Of a stretch of 38,673 bases of DNA, positions 17,003 through 25,906 are shown piece by piece. This DNA is from Candidatus Mailhella excrementigallinarum (GTDB lineage Bacteria > Desulfobacterota > Desulfovibrionia > Desulfovibrionales > Desulfovibrionaceae): assembly GCA_944324075.1 (NCBI GenBank), contig CALUUZ010000029.1, forward strand, positions 1 to 38,673. Reading direction: 5' to 3'. Position 1 is the stretch's first letter. Each line of letters opens with the position of its first letter. The notes below the pieces were generated by a model. It was given only the letters and a program-made list of their open reading frames with translations, did not search any database and was not told the origin of the DNA. Made by a program: the position numbers and the translations under genes.

Positions 17003-17326
17003 TTATTCGTCCTCGTCATCTTCCTCCTGCAATGCATCGTGTACGGCATCGGTAAAGATGCCATAGGCGATGCGCTCAATGGCCGTCTGTGGCTCATAAG
17101 TAAAGACGGTGTCGGGAATTTCCTCCGAGTTGGCGCAGTAGTCATCAAACCGGGCCGTGTACTCACTGATCAGCCGGCCTACTTCCCGAACAACAGGATC
17201 TTCCGGTTCCCCGTCCTGCAGATGTTCGTCTTTTTCCGCCTCGGCTTCTTCAAAACGATCAAGGGCGGCAAGAATTTCTTCTTCTCCCATATTCAAAAAT
17301 TCCGTACCAGCTTTGACTTGATTCAT
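17003..17326 (-). CDS. Small acidic protein of unknown function
   Basis: I do not recognise a family. The 107-residue product is very acidic, ends in EEDDEDE, and has no membrane segment, signal peptide or cysteine pair; its one cysteine is at DDYCANSEE. Predicted helical segments near residues 12-35 and 43-65 carry heptad-like charges. A strong ribosome binding site (AAAGGAG, six bases before ATG 17326) and the position 34 bases downstream of the dsbD-like gene, with a hairpin after it, argue that it is a real gene in that operon. The sequence does not say whether it acts in redox biology. Confidence 0.75.
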   Translation of the reverse strand: MNQVKAGTEFLNMGEEEILAALDRFEEAEAEKDEHLQDGEPEDPVVREVGRLISEYTARFDDYCANSEEIPDTVFTYEPQTAIERIAYGIFTDAVHDALQEEDDEDE

Positions 17327-17360
17327 GTTTACTCCTTTGTTCAGCGGGCATCATCCCTGA

Positions 17361-19346
17361 TCAGGGAAGCTCATGCAAGGCCTGTTTAACCGCTCCCCGC
17401 ATCTGTTCAACGGTATAAACATCACGCAGAATAACGGGGAACTTCGCAGCGTCTCCTTCCGGAAATATGGCAAGCAGCGGAATACTGGCACTGCCCAGCG
17501 ACTTCAGCAGGTTATGGGCGTGTGGATCGTCCCGGGTCAGATCCACTCGAATCAGCAGCAGATTGTTCTCTTTTGCCAGCGGCATCAGATGCTCCGGAGA
17601 GAGGGCGGTTCGCTCAAGCACCTTGCAAGTGGGACACCAGTCGGCGGTGAATTCGACGAACAGGGGGCGTTTGCCGAGTTGTTCTGCAAAAAGTTCCGGA
17701 GAATATGTTGTCCATCGCACTTCCTGTCCGGAACGTGGAGAAAAAACTGTCCACGCAGCGCAGAGAGGAATCGCGGCACACAGTACAACCAGGAAGAACC
17801 GGCGCGCTCCTCCTGCCCGAAGCTCTCCCCATGTTCCCCATATCCAGGCGCTGAAGGCAATGGTCAGCAGCAGAATGAGGGCGGGAAACACCAGAGTGTC
17901 GGGCAGAATACTCAGAAGATAGAGGCAGGTGCCGATCAGGAGAAAGCCGAGCATGCGTTCCATATGCAGCATCCAGCTTCCGGGGCGCGGCAGGCGGGCT
18001 GCCACGCCCGGCCAGATTGCCATGCCAAGGTAGGGTAAGGCCATTCCCAACCCTGTGGCCATAAAGACAGTGATCAGGACAGGCAGCCCTTGCATGAGAC
18101 TCCAGCCGAGAACACCTCCCAGCAAGGGACCACTGCACGGTGTTGCAAGCAGAGTTGCCAGGAGACCGGTCAGGAAGGCGTTTGTACGCGGCATGCGATC
18201 TTCATCTTTTGTATTCCGGTGTCCGCGCAGATCAAGCACAGGCAGATGGAATACATCAAACATGGTCAACGCCAGAATAAAAACGACTCCCAGCATAACC
18301 AGAAGAAAGATATTATTCTGGAAAATTTGTCCCCATGCGTATCCAGCCAGGCCGAACAGAAAGGCCAGCACGATGAACCAGAACAGGATGCCTGCTGCAA
18401 ACCACAGATTATGACGGCGGAAACGGCATATGTTTTCCGGATCATTTCCCGCCTGAAGCATTGCATTGATTTTCAGGGTAATAACCGGCAGAACACATGG
18501 CATGACGTTCAGAATAAGTCCGGCCAGCAGGCCGAAAAGCACAGCCCTTCCCAATCCTGCGACTTCAAGCGAGGCTGTGAAAGGCCGGGGAGAAAAAAAC
18601 GGAAGTTCTTCCTGCACCGGGGCCTCATGGGAAAACAGGGAGACGGGGTCTGTATCGTCGGGAGATGTTTGCCGGGATGAGGAAAAGACCGAGGTTGCCG
18701 CACCAAGTTCTATGCGTTCGTTCTGCTTGTCTGGCTTGCCGCCCTCAAGCGTGACGGGAGCAATGCCCTTCCACGCCCCTTCTGCCCATGGCAATGAATC
18801 CGAGAGTGCGGGAAGAGGATCGGGGAGGGGAGGGAGAGGCAGCGTGGCGCGGATGGGAACGCAGTGTTCTTCGGAGCAGGCCAGCATGGCTATGTGCAGC
18901 GCCGTTCCCGGCGCGGGCAGAACATCGGGGAAAAGCAGCAGCACAGGAGTGCGCCCTTCATGAATGTGGACAGTTTTGTCCGGTTCAAAGATATCCTGCG
19001 CTTCCCTTCCGGCGGGATAGACGATCTTCGCCCCTTTGACAGACTGAGTCAGACTTACGGTAAGCGGATAAACTCCGCCCGGAGAACTATGGGCATAGCT
19101 GTGATAGGCATCCTTCGCCGTCATGACCAGTGCCAGAGCAGCAGTTTGTTCACCCACTCCATCCTGGACGCCTCTTTTCCCTGACATGGAGTCCTGAGCT
19201 TTTACCCAGTACAGGGAAAAACTGTAGGGAAGGGAACTGCTCTCCGCTGCCGCGGCAAGCTTACATAGTGTGGACGAAAATGGTACATATGCTGAAAGAC
19301 AAACGGCCAGAGCGAGAAATAAGCTGAGTTTGATATTTTTTTTCAT
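17361..19346 (-). CDS. dsbD: DsbD-type thiol:disulfide interchange protein
   Basis: Carries reducing power from cytoplasmic thioredoxin across the inner membrane to periplasmic thiols. The architecture of the 661-residue protein is complete. A signal peptide (MKKNIKLSLFLALAVCLSAY) leads a periplasmic N-domain with a CSEEHC cysteine pair. A membrane domain of about eight helices has the two redox cysteines in VMPCVLPV and TPCSGPLLGG. A C-terminal thioredoxin domain has WCPTC (first Cys near residue 571). ATG 19346 is chosen for the signal peptide; a GTG at 19361 would add five residues, and neither has a Shine-Dalgarno sequence. Cytochrome maturation is a plausible client pathway in this kind of organism (inference). 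Confidence 0.92.
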   Translation of the reverse strand: MKKNIKLSLFLALAVCLSAYVPFSSTLCKLAAAAESSSLPYSFSLYWVKAQDSMSGKRGVQDGVGEQTAALALVMTAKDAYHSYAHSSPGGVYPLTVSLTQSVKGAKIVYPAGREAQDIFEPDKTVHIHEGRTPVLLLFPDVLPAPGTALHIAMLACSEEHCVPIRATLPLPPLPDPLPALSDSLPWAEGAWKGIAPVTLEGGKPDKQNERIELGAATSVFSSSRQTSPDDTDPVSLFSHEAPVQEELPFFSPRPFTASLEVAGLGRAVLFGLLAGLILNVMPCVLPVITLKINAMLQAGNDPENICRFRRHNLWFAAGILFWFIVLAFLFGLAGYAWGQIFQNNIFLLVMLGVVFILALTMFDVFHLPVLDLRGHRNTKDEDRMPRTNAFLTGLLATLLATPCSGPLLGGVLGWSLMQGLPVLITVFMATGLGMALPYLGMAIWPGVAARLPRPGSWMLHMERMLGFLLIGTCLYLLSILPDTLVFPALILLLTIAFSAWIWGTWGELRAGGARRFFLVVLCAAIPLCAAWTVFSPRSGQEVRWTTYSPELFAEQLGKRPLFVEFTADWCPTCKVLERTALSPEHLMPLAKENNLLLIRVDLTRDDPHAHNLLKSLGSASIPLLAIFPEGDAAKFPVILRDVYTVEQMRGAVKQALHELP

Positions 19347-19388
19347 GGAGGAAAAATACACACATTTAGGGAAAAGGCAAAATTTTTC

Positions 19389-19415
19389 TTGACGACTTCA
19401 GACAGATTCTATAGA
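19389..19415 (+). promoter_or_regulatory. Putative promoter of tRNA-Lys
   Basis: TTGACG (19389-19394) and TATAGA (19410-19415) form sigma70-like -35 and -10 boxes, with a short 15-base spacer, ending 22 bases before the mature tRNA. They lie in the divergent gap between dsbD and the tRNA. Confidence 0.55.
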
Positions 19416-19437
19416 AAAGCCAAGTTGCTGCGGCAAC

Positions 19438-19513
<76 letters not shown>

Positions 19514-19521
19514 GAAGAAGT

Positions 19522-19552
19522 AAAGTCCTTGAAGTTTTTCAAGGACTTTTTT
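19522..19552 (+). terminator. Intrinsic terminator of tRNA-Lys
   Basis: Perfect 12-bp stem (19522-19533 with 19538-19549), GTTT loop and a run of six T ending at 19552, starting nine bases after the CCA end of the tRNA. A classical Rho-independent terminator. Confidence 0.95.
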
Positions 19553-19554
19553 CA

Positions 19555-19803
19555 TTATGGGTTTGGGCCTGTTTCAATCGCTTTGTTGAGCAAGAGTTCT
19601 GGAGCGTTTTGCGATTGAACATATCTGCCGGCCAGCTTCTGTTTATGATTTGCAGGTTTCATGCTTGGAGTCGGAGCCTCATGCAGCAATCGGATTGCGG
19701 CGGTACGGCGGAGTTTCGCCTTGCCCGACTCCGTAGACCATTTCAACAGCGGAATGCTCTGACGTAAGCAGGGCCGCCCGCATGAAACGAACGGCCCTGC
19801 CAC
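19555..19803 (-). other. Structured spacer with a doubtful 82-codon reading frame
   Basis: Between the tRNA terminator and the efflux pump gene there is no recognisable gene. An 82-codon minus-strand frame (GTG at 19803) is open, but it has no ribosome binding site, and its product is basic and unlike any family I know. The DNA has several inverted repeats: TTCAATCGC/GCGATTGAA (19573-19581 with 19611-19619), GGAGTCGG/CCGACTCC (19667-19674 with 19725-19732), GCAATC-G-GATTGC inside the latter, and GCAGGGCCG/CGGCCCTGC (19768-19776 with 19792-19800). The last may end the efflux operon transcript. A small RNA, a dispersed repeat or a decayed mobile element are all possible. Confidence 0.35.
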
Positions 19804-19822
19804 AGACAGTATATGCGCCGCC

Positions 19823-22800
19823 TCAGCGGAAACGCCGGAGTCTTCTCTTCAGACGCAGCGAGATCCATCTGGTACCGCCGCATACTACTACAAAGAACGT
19901 GGGAATAAAGAAAATACCCAGTACGGTGGCACATACCGTTCCCCAGAAGACTGCCGTGCCCACGGCGTGCTGACTGGCCGCGCCGGCGCCGGAGGCGGAC
20001 ATCATGGGAATTACTCCCAGGCCGAAGGCCAGGGATGTCATAAGAATGGGGCGCAGGCGGATGCGGCATGCTTCTACCGTGGCATTGACGAGAGAACGCC
20101 CCTCTGCTTCCAGGTTCCTGGCGAATTCCACAATCAGAATGGCGTTCTTGGAAGACAAGCCCATGACTGCCAGAATGCCTACCTGAAAGTAGACGTCGTT
20201 GGTCAGCCCTCTCAGCCATGTGCCGATAAGCGCGCCCAGAATACCCAGAGGGATAACGAGCAGGACTGCGAAAGGAATGGTCCAGCTTTCATACAGGGCG
20301 GCCAGAGCCAGGAAAACCACCAGCACCGAAAGCGCATACAGCATGGCAGTCTGGCTTCCGGCCATTTTTTCCTGATAGGAGAGTCCGGTCCATTCCATGC
20401 CGAAATCATTGCCAAGCTTTCTTACTTCTTCTTCCATGGCGGCCATGGCGATACCGCTGGCGATGCCTGGTCTGGGTTCACCCTGGAATTCCAGAGCGGG
20501 CATGGCGTTGTAGCGTTGAAGTACGGCAGGTCCGAATGACCAGTCCGTAGAGAAGATGGCGTTGAAAGGCACCATTTCTCCTTTGTCGTTACGGAATTTG
20601 ATTCTGTTCAGATCTTCCGGTGTCTGGCGTACATTGGAGTCCCCCTTGACAAATACTTTCTTCACTCGTTCATTGTGCACAAAGTCATTAATATAGGCTC
20701 CTCCCAGATACGTGGAAACATCGGAGTTTACCGAGGACAAGGTCAGGCCCATGCTGGTGGCTTTGGCATTATCCAGATGGATGTTGAACTGTGTGATGTC
20801 GTCCATACCGGTAAGACGCACATATGCGATAACGGGGTTGGCAAAGGCTGCACTCAGAAAGTTCTGACCGGTTTCACGCAGTTTTTCATGGCCTACCCCT
20901 CCTCTGTCCTGCAGTTCCAGCGTAAAGCCGTTGGTCATGCCCAGCGAGATAATAGCCGGAGGAATGGCAGCAATGAGCTGACCGTCCAGAATTCCTGAAA
21001 ACCTCTGGCGGATGCGGGCAGCCACGGACGCCGCATCCTGTCCGGGCTTTGTGCGTTCGGCGTAGTCCTTGAGCTTGACAAACCCCATGCCGGTATTTTC
21101 GGCAACGCCGCCCATACCGTAACCGGCCACGATCATGACGGACTCCGCGGAATCCTTTTCCTCGTTGAGGATATAATCCGAGAACTCCTTGAACTGACTG
21201 GCAGTCTGCTCAAGGGTAGCGTTGGGCGGCATTTGAAGCATAACCATGACCGCCCCCTGATCTTCCGTAGGCAGGAAGGAGGTGGGCAACTGTTTGTAGA
21301 TGAAGGCAAGTCCGCCCAGCAGAAGCGCATAGATCAGCATGAGGCGGCCCCCACGCAGTACAATGCCGTGCACGCCTCTGGTATAGCGGGTCTGATTTCT
21401 GGTGAACATGCGGTTGAACCAGCCGAAGAAACCATGCTGGGCGCCTTGGGAGTGCGCCTTGAGCAGGCTGGCGCAGAGTGAGGGGGTGAGGATCAGTGCG
21501 ACCAGCACGGAAAGAGTCATGGCAGCTACAATCGTCACGGAGAACTGGCGGTAAATGACTCCGGTAGAACCGCTCATGAACGCCATGGGCAGGAATACGG
21601 CTGAAAGAACCACCCCGATGCCGATCAGGGACGAACTGATCTGATCCATGGATTTTTCCGTAGCGGCTACAGGATCGATATGTTCTTCCTGAATCACACG
21701 CTCCACGTTTTCCACGACCACAATGGCGTCGTCCACCAGCAGACCGATGGCCAGAACCATGGCGAATAGTGTCAGCGTGTTGATACTGTAGCCGAAGGCC
21801 AGCAGCACACCCAACGTCCCCAGCAGCACCACGGGAACAGCAATGGTGGGAATAATTGTGGCGCGAAAACTCTGCAGGAACAGCAGCATGACGAGAAACA
21901 CCAGGAAAATGGCCTCTACCAGCGTTTTTACCACTTCATGGATGGAGGCGAGCACGGGAGGCGTGGTGTCGAAGGCGAATTCATAGGTCATGCCATCAGG
22001 GAAGTAGTGCGACAGTTCCTCTATTTTGGCTTTCACCAGATTGGCGGTTTCCAGTCCGTTGGCTCCGGGGGCCAGCGTGACGCCGATGCCGGTAGCGGGA
22101 TGGCCGTTATAAAAGCTTGTGATGCTGTCCATTTCCGTGCCCATGGCTACACGGGCCACGTCGCGTACATGCACGCGCTCGCCGCTTTCCGTCACTTTCA
22201 GAAGAATGTCAGCGAACTGTTCGGCGTTGGTGAGCAGGCTTTGCGCCTTGATGTTGAAGTTCAATACCTGAGTGTTGGGGCGATCGATCATGTTGGCGCC
22301 CATCTGTCCGGCGGTCACTTCCGCATTCTGGGAGGCCACCGCGGCACGGACATCAGATGGAGTGAGGCTGTATTTTGCCATTTTGTCCGCATCCAGCCAG
22401 ATGCGCATGACGTACTTGCCGCCGAAGACCTGAACTGTACCCACACCCTGCGTGCGGCTGATTTCATCCTTGATGTTGGTGCTGATGTAGTCGGCAAGAT
22501 CTATCTGGTGCAGGCTGTCATCCGGCGAGTACAGGGTGATGACCATGAACATGTTGTCATTCCCCTTGGAGACTTCCACACCGTTTGACTGCACGGCAGA
22601 CGGCAGCTGGGACTGCACCTGCTGTACCTTGTTCTGCACCTGCATATGGGCCACATCCGGATCGGTACCTACTTCAAAGGTCAGGGTAATGGTGGACATG
22701 CCGGATGAATCAGAACGGGACTGCATATAGATCAGGTTATCAATGCCGGTCATGTTCTGTTCTATGACCTGGGTGACGGTCTGATCCACAGTGGAGGGCG

Positions 22801-22957
22801 ATGCGCCGGTGTATTGTGAATGAATTCGTATGGAAGGCGATGCCACTTCAGGATACTGTGAGATTGGCAGTGTGAAGATGGCCAGCACACCGAAAAGCAT
22901 GGTGACAATGGCCAGCACCCACGCAAAAATAGGATGATGAATAAAGAAGCGTGACAT
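19823..22957 (-). CDS. RND efflux pump inner-membrane protein (AcrB/MexB type, HAE1)
   Basis: Proton-driven exporter of hydrophobic compounds, the engine of a tripartite pump. The 1044-residue length is standard. The N-terminus MSRFFIHHPIFAWVLAIVTM and the segment ISQYPEVASPSI are diagnostic of the hydrophobe/amphiphile (HAE1) branch. The proton-relay aspartates of helix 4 are D409-D410 in LLVDDAIVVVENV, matching AcrB D407/D408. The two periplasmic porter/docking loops and twelve membrane helices are all in place, with GLSSKNAILIVEFARN late in the protein. It starts in a TGATG overlap with the adaptor gene. Substrates cannot be read from the sequence. Confidence 0.95.
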   Translation of the reverse strand: MSRFFIHHPIFAWVLAIVTMLFGVLAIFTLPISQYPEVASPSIRIHSQYTGASPSTVDQTVTQVIEQNMTGIDNLIYMQSRSDSSGMSTITLTFEVGTDPDVAHMQVQNKVQQVQSQLPSAVQSNGVEVSKGNDNMFMVITLYSPDDSLHQIDLADYISTNIKDEISRTQGVGTVQVFGGKYVMRIWLDADKMAKYSLTPSDVRAAVASQNAEVTAGQMGANMIDRPNTQVLNFNIKAQSLLTNAEQFADILLKVTESGERVHVRDVARVAMGTEMDSITSFYNGHPATGIGVTLAPGANGLETANLVKAKIEELSHYFPDGMTYEFAFDTTPPVLASIHEVVKTLVEAIFLVFLVMLLFLQSFRATIIPTIAVPVVLLGTLGVLLAFGYSINTLTLFAMVLAIGLLVDDAIVVVENVERVIQEEHIDPVAATEKSMDQISSSLIGIGVVLSAVFLPMAFMSGSTGVIYRQFSVTIVAAMTLSVLVALILTPSLCASLLKAHSQGAQHGFFGWFNRMFTRNQTRYTRGVHGIVLRGGRLMLIYALLLGGLAFIYKQLPTSFLPTEDQGAVMVMLQMPPNATLEQTASQFKEFSDYILNEEKDSAESVMIVAGYGMGGVAENTGMGFVKLKDYAERTKPGQDAASVAARIRQRFSGILDGQLIAAIPPAIISLGMTNGFTLELQDRGGVGHEKLRETGQNFLSAAFANPVIAYVRLTGMDDITQFNIHLDNAKATSMGLTLSSVNSDVSTYLGGAYINDFVHNERVKKVFVKGDSNVRQTPEDLNRIKFRNDKGEMVPFNAIFSTDWSFGPAVLQRYNAMPALEFQGEPRPGIASGIAMAAMEEEVRKLGNDFGMEWTGLSYQEKMAGSQTAMLYALSVLVVFLALAALYESWTIPFAVLLVIPLGILGALIGTWLRGLTNDVYFQVGILAVMGLSSKNAILIVEFARNLEAEGRSLVNATVEACRIRLRPILMTSLAFGLGVIPMMSASGAGAASQHAVGTAVFWGTVCATVLGIFFIPTFFVVVCGGTRWISLRLKRRLRRFR

Positions 22958-24165
22958 CAGTTATGGCCTCCGGCGGGCTGCGCTGTCTGAGCGGCCTTTT
23001 CGGCATCACTCTGAGTGACTTCCTCTACTGCCATGCCGGCCCGAACATTATTGACGCCATTGAGAATGATTTTTTCTCCCAGATGCAGGCCGTCGATTAC
23101 ATGCCAGTCCGTCCCTATGGCGCGGCTGAGTGTAATGGAACGGCGCTCAGCCTTGCCGTCCTTGACCAGGTACACATAGGGCTTTCCCTGGAGGTCGCGC
23201 AGAACAGCTTTCTGGGGAACCAGAATGGCCCGGGGATCCTGTCCCATAATGACCCTGGCGTTCACAAACAGGCCGGGGAGCAGTTCTCCCCCCGGGTTGG
23301 GGAACTCGGCGCGGAGCGTGATGGTATTGGTATTCCGATTCACGTCTACTCCCGTGAAGTTCAGATGGCCGACCGATGAATAGGAACTGCCGTCAGCCAT
23401 GGTCAGAGTGGCCCTGATAAGGGAAGGGTTTATATTTTCAACGTCTACATCCTCTCCCATCTGCTTTTTCAGCGCATAGAGATCGTCAGAAGACTGGGAC
23501 AGTTCCACATACATCGGATCTGTCTGATAAATGGTGGCCAGCGGCGATGTCTGGTTGGCTGTCAGCAACGCTCCTACGGTGAAATTGCTGATGGTGATGC
23601 GGCCGCTGATCGGGGCGCGGACTTCAGTACGGCGGTAGTTGATTTCCGCCGTTTCCACGGCAGCCGCGCAGGACTGTACCGTGGCCTGCGCCTGCTGGAG
23701 AGAGGCTTTGACATCATCATAATCCTGCTGGCTCACGGACTTGCCGCGCAGCATATCCGCCGTCCGGCGCTCGCGCAGGCGGGTTACCTTGAGATTGGCT
23801 TCGGCACTGGCAAGGTCTGCGCGCGCCTTGTTCAGGGCGGCCTTGTAGGTATCTGGCTCAATGCGGTAGAGTACGTCGCCTTCCTTGACCATGGCGCCTT
23901 CGGTAAAGCAGAGCTCCTTGAGAATGCCGCTTACTTCGGGGCGCACTTCCGCCCAGCGATAGGCTGTGGTACGGCCGGTGAGCTCGCGCTCGATTTCCAC
24001 TGTCTGCGGGGTCAGTTCCACGGTAGTGACCCTCACTGCCCGGCCTGAAGCCCGCGCTGGAGCGTCATTTTTGCTGCCTCCGACAAGTTCGCGAACCTGG
24101 TCGCATCCGGCAAGAAGAAGTGGAAGCGCCAGCAACAGGGGCGCGAAAGTACGTAATCTGGCCAT
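22957..24165 (-). CDS. RND periplasmic adaptor (AcrA/MexA-type lipoprotein)
   Basis: Membrane-fusion protein joining the RND pump to the outer-membrane channel. The 402-residue precursor has a lipoprotein signal, MARLRTFAPLLLALPLLL, with lipobox LAGC and cysteine 21. Lipoyl half-motifs (VRPEVSGILKELCFTEGAMVKEGDVLYRIEP and later VRAPISGRITISNFTVG) flank a helical hairpin with LKVTRLRERRTADML. The beta-barrel and membrane-proximal domains follow. ATG 24165 is preferred to an upstream in-frame start because AAGGAG lies seven bases before it and the signal peptide begins there. It overlaps the pump gene by three bases (TGATG junction). Confidence 0.95.
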   Translation of the reverse strand: MARLRTFAPLLLALPLLLAGCDQVRELVGGSKNDAPARASGRAVRVTTVELTPQTVEIERELTGRTTAYRWAEVRPEVSGILKELCFTEGAMVKEGDVLYRIEPDTYKAALNKARADLASAEANLKVTRLRERRTADMLRGKSVSQQDYDDVKASLQQAQATVQSCAAAVETAEINYRRTEVRAPISGRITISNFTVGALLTANQTSPLATIYQTDPMYVELSQSSDDLYALKKQMGEDVDVENINPSLIRATLTMADGSSYSSVGHLNFTGVDVNRNTNTITLRAEFPNPGGELLPGLFVNARVIMGQDPRAILVPQKAVLRDLQGKPYVYLVKDGKAERRSITLSRAIGTDWHVIDGLHLGEKIILNGVNNVRAGMAVEEVTQSDAEKAAQTAQPAGGHN

Positions 24166-24253
24166 TATGGGTCTCCTTGAAAAATCCTGAAGCGTTTTAC
24201 GGCGGGAGGCATTCACAGGAATATCGTACCCGGACTGTCATTTCCCGGGATGT

Positions 24254-25660
24254 CTATTCCTGCCAGCCTCCGCCAAGAGCGAGACAGACTTCGGCTATAC
24301 TCACGAGATGCTGGGCATGAGCGGCGGCAAGGCTCTGCTGGGCAGTGAAGAGGTTGCTCTCGCTGGTCAGCAGATCCAGATAGGACGCGAAACCACTGTC
24401 GTAGCGGGTACGGGCGTGTTCCACGGCCTTGGTCAGATATTCCACCTGGCTGGTGAGGGCCTGTACGGAGTTGGCGTACTCCTGCTGTTGCACAAGGGCG
24501 TCACGGACATCTTTAAACGCATTGAGCACGGCAAGCTCGTAGGCCGCCACGGCGGAATCCTTGGCGGCCTGAGCGGAATCCACGCCGCGCTTGATGGTCC
24601 AGAAGTTCAGCGGCAGGCTGAGGCCGCCGGAAAGAGCGGAGTATGCGTTGGCCCCTCGCAACAGCTCATTCAGCTCCAGGCTGGCGGAGCCGAGCAGACC
24701 GGTAAGCGAAAAGGAGGGGAAGAACTCTGCGCGGGCCACGCCGATATCAAAATTGGCAGCCTGAAGGTTGGCTTCGGCCTGTCTGATGTCCGGGCGCTGC
24801 TCAAGCAGCCGGGAAGGAAGATCCGAAGGCAGCGCGGGGGTTGTGGGCAGAGAGGTCATGAGCGAGGAAGGTGCTTTGAGATTGTTCTTTTTCATGATTT
24901 CCGCGGGGGAACGGCCCAGTAGCACTGCCAGGGATGTTTCGGCCGCATTCTTGGCGATACGTGCCGAAGCCAGAGCGTTGCGTGCAGTTTCCACATTGGC
25001 GCGGATGCTCAGAAGATCATATTCGCTGATTTGTCCGTTATCAAAGCGGTTCTGGTACAGAACCAGTGAATCTTCGCGGTTCTTGAGGACGGATTCCGCG
25101 ATTTCCTCCTGCCAGGTATAGGCGCTCAGCCAGAACCATGATTCCACGGTACTGGCGGCAACGGTAAGGATGACATTGTCGCGTGCCGCTTCCGTGGCGA
25201 CCAGAGATGCACGGGCGGATTCCGAGGCGTTCCAGTACTTGCCCCAGAAGTCAAGCGTCCAACTGGCTGACAGGGAACCGGAAAATGCGTTGGTGTTTCT
25301 GCCTCCGTGCTGAAGGGCTGTGGGAGAGGAAGCATCGCGGGCCATGGTGCGGGCACCATTCGCGGCAGCCGATGGCACGGGCAGCAGGGCATCGCGAGCC
25401 ATTCCAAGCGCCGCCTGAGCCTGACGTACTGAGGCCATGGCCTGCGCAATATTCCTGTTGTTCGCAAGAGCTTCTTCAACAAGCGCGTTCAGGGTATCGT
25501 CATGAAAGCGTTCCCACCATCTGGTCTGAATCGCGATTGAAGAAGTGGCGTCCCATGCCTGGGGAAGTTCCATCTCCGGGCGCTGATACTGAGGGGCCAG
25601 GCTGCAGCCCGTAAGCGCCAGGACGAGAGCTGGCGCAAAAAGCGGCGCAATTTTTATCAT
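24254..25660 (-). CDS. Outer-membrane efflux factor (TolC/OprM/NodT-type lipoprotein)
   Basis: Outer-membrane channel of the tripartite pump. The 468-residue precursor has a signal with lipobox LTGC and cysteine 19 (MIKIAPLFAPALVLALTGC), then SLAPQYQRPEMELPQAW, the usual start of the NodT/OprM subfamily. Two OEP repeats follow, with LLSIRANVETARNALASARI, LLEQRPDIRQAEANLQAANFDIGVARAEFFPSFSLTG and the terminal YLDLLTSESNLF. ATG 25660 is supported by GGGAG nine bases upstream. It is first in the operon order OMF-adaptor-pump, with an 88-base gap to the adaptor; many homologous operons put the outer-membrane gene last. Confidence 0.94.
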   Translation of the reverse strand: MIKIAPLFAPALVLALTGCSLAPQYQRPEMELPQAWDATSSIAIQTRWWERFHDDTLNALVEEALANNRNIAQAMASVRQAQAALGMARDALLPVPSAAANGARTMARDASSPTALQHGGRNTNAFSGSLSASWTLDFWGKYWNASESARASLVATEAARDNVILTVAASTVESWFWLSAYTWQEEIAESVLKNREDSLVLYQNRFDNGQISEYDLLSIRANVETARNALASARIAKNAAETSLAVLLGRSPAEIMKKNNLKAPSSLMTSLPTTPALPSDLPSRLLEQRPDIRQAEANLQAANFDIGVARAEFFPSFSLTGLLGSASLELNELLRGANAYSALSGGLSLPLNFWTIKRGVDSAQAAKDSAVAAYELAVLNAFKDVRDALVQQQEYANSVQALTSQVEYLTKAVEHARTRYDSGFASYLDLLTSESNLFTAQQSLAAAHAQHLVSIAEVCLALGGGWQE

Positions 25661-25773
25661 GTATGTGGACTCCCGTGTGCCATTATTTGTCATGATGTGT
25701 TGGCTGGCTTGGTCAGTCGCAAATCCGGGCTCGGAAAGCAGGCATCGGATCTCGCATGACGACAGCAGAATAT

Positions 25774-25786
25774 TTTATAGTATAAA
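25774..25786. promoter_or_regulatory. AT-rich palindrome upstream of the efflux operon
   Basis: TTTATA-G-TATAAA, a perfect 13-base palindrome, lies 114 bases before the outer-membrane factor start within the AT-rich gap after the MarR gene. The location suits an operator or an A+T-rich -10 region; this is inferred from position and symmetry only. Confidence 0.4.
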
Positions 25787-25812
25787 CAGCCTTCAAAAAG
25801 GAAGCGCATGTT

Positions 25813-25827
25813 TTTTTGTTACAAAAA
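25813..25827. promoter_or_regulatory. Second palindrome upstream of the efflux operon
   Basis: TTTTTGT-T-ACAAAAA is a perfect 15-base palindrome (7-bp arms, one central base) between the MarR gene stop and the efflux operon. It is a candidate MarR-type operator, or part of a terminator of the regulator gene in the other direction. Confidence 0.4.
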
Positions 25828-25906
25828 GTTAATTATTGAAACATATGAGGCTCCTTGGCGAAGGGTGAACCTATGGGCAGTTTGAGAAAGGTTTTTTAAT
25901 GCGTAA

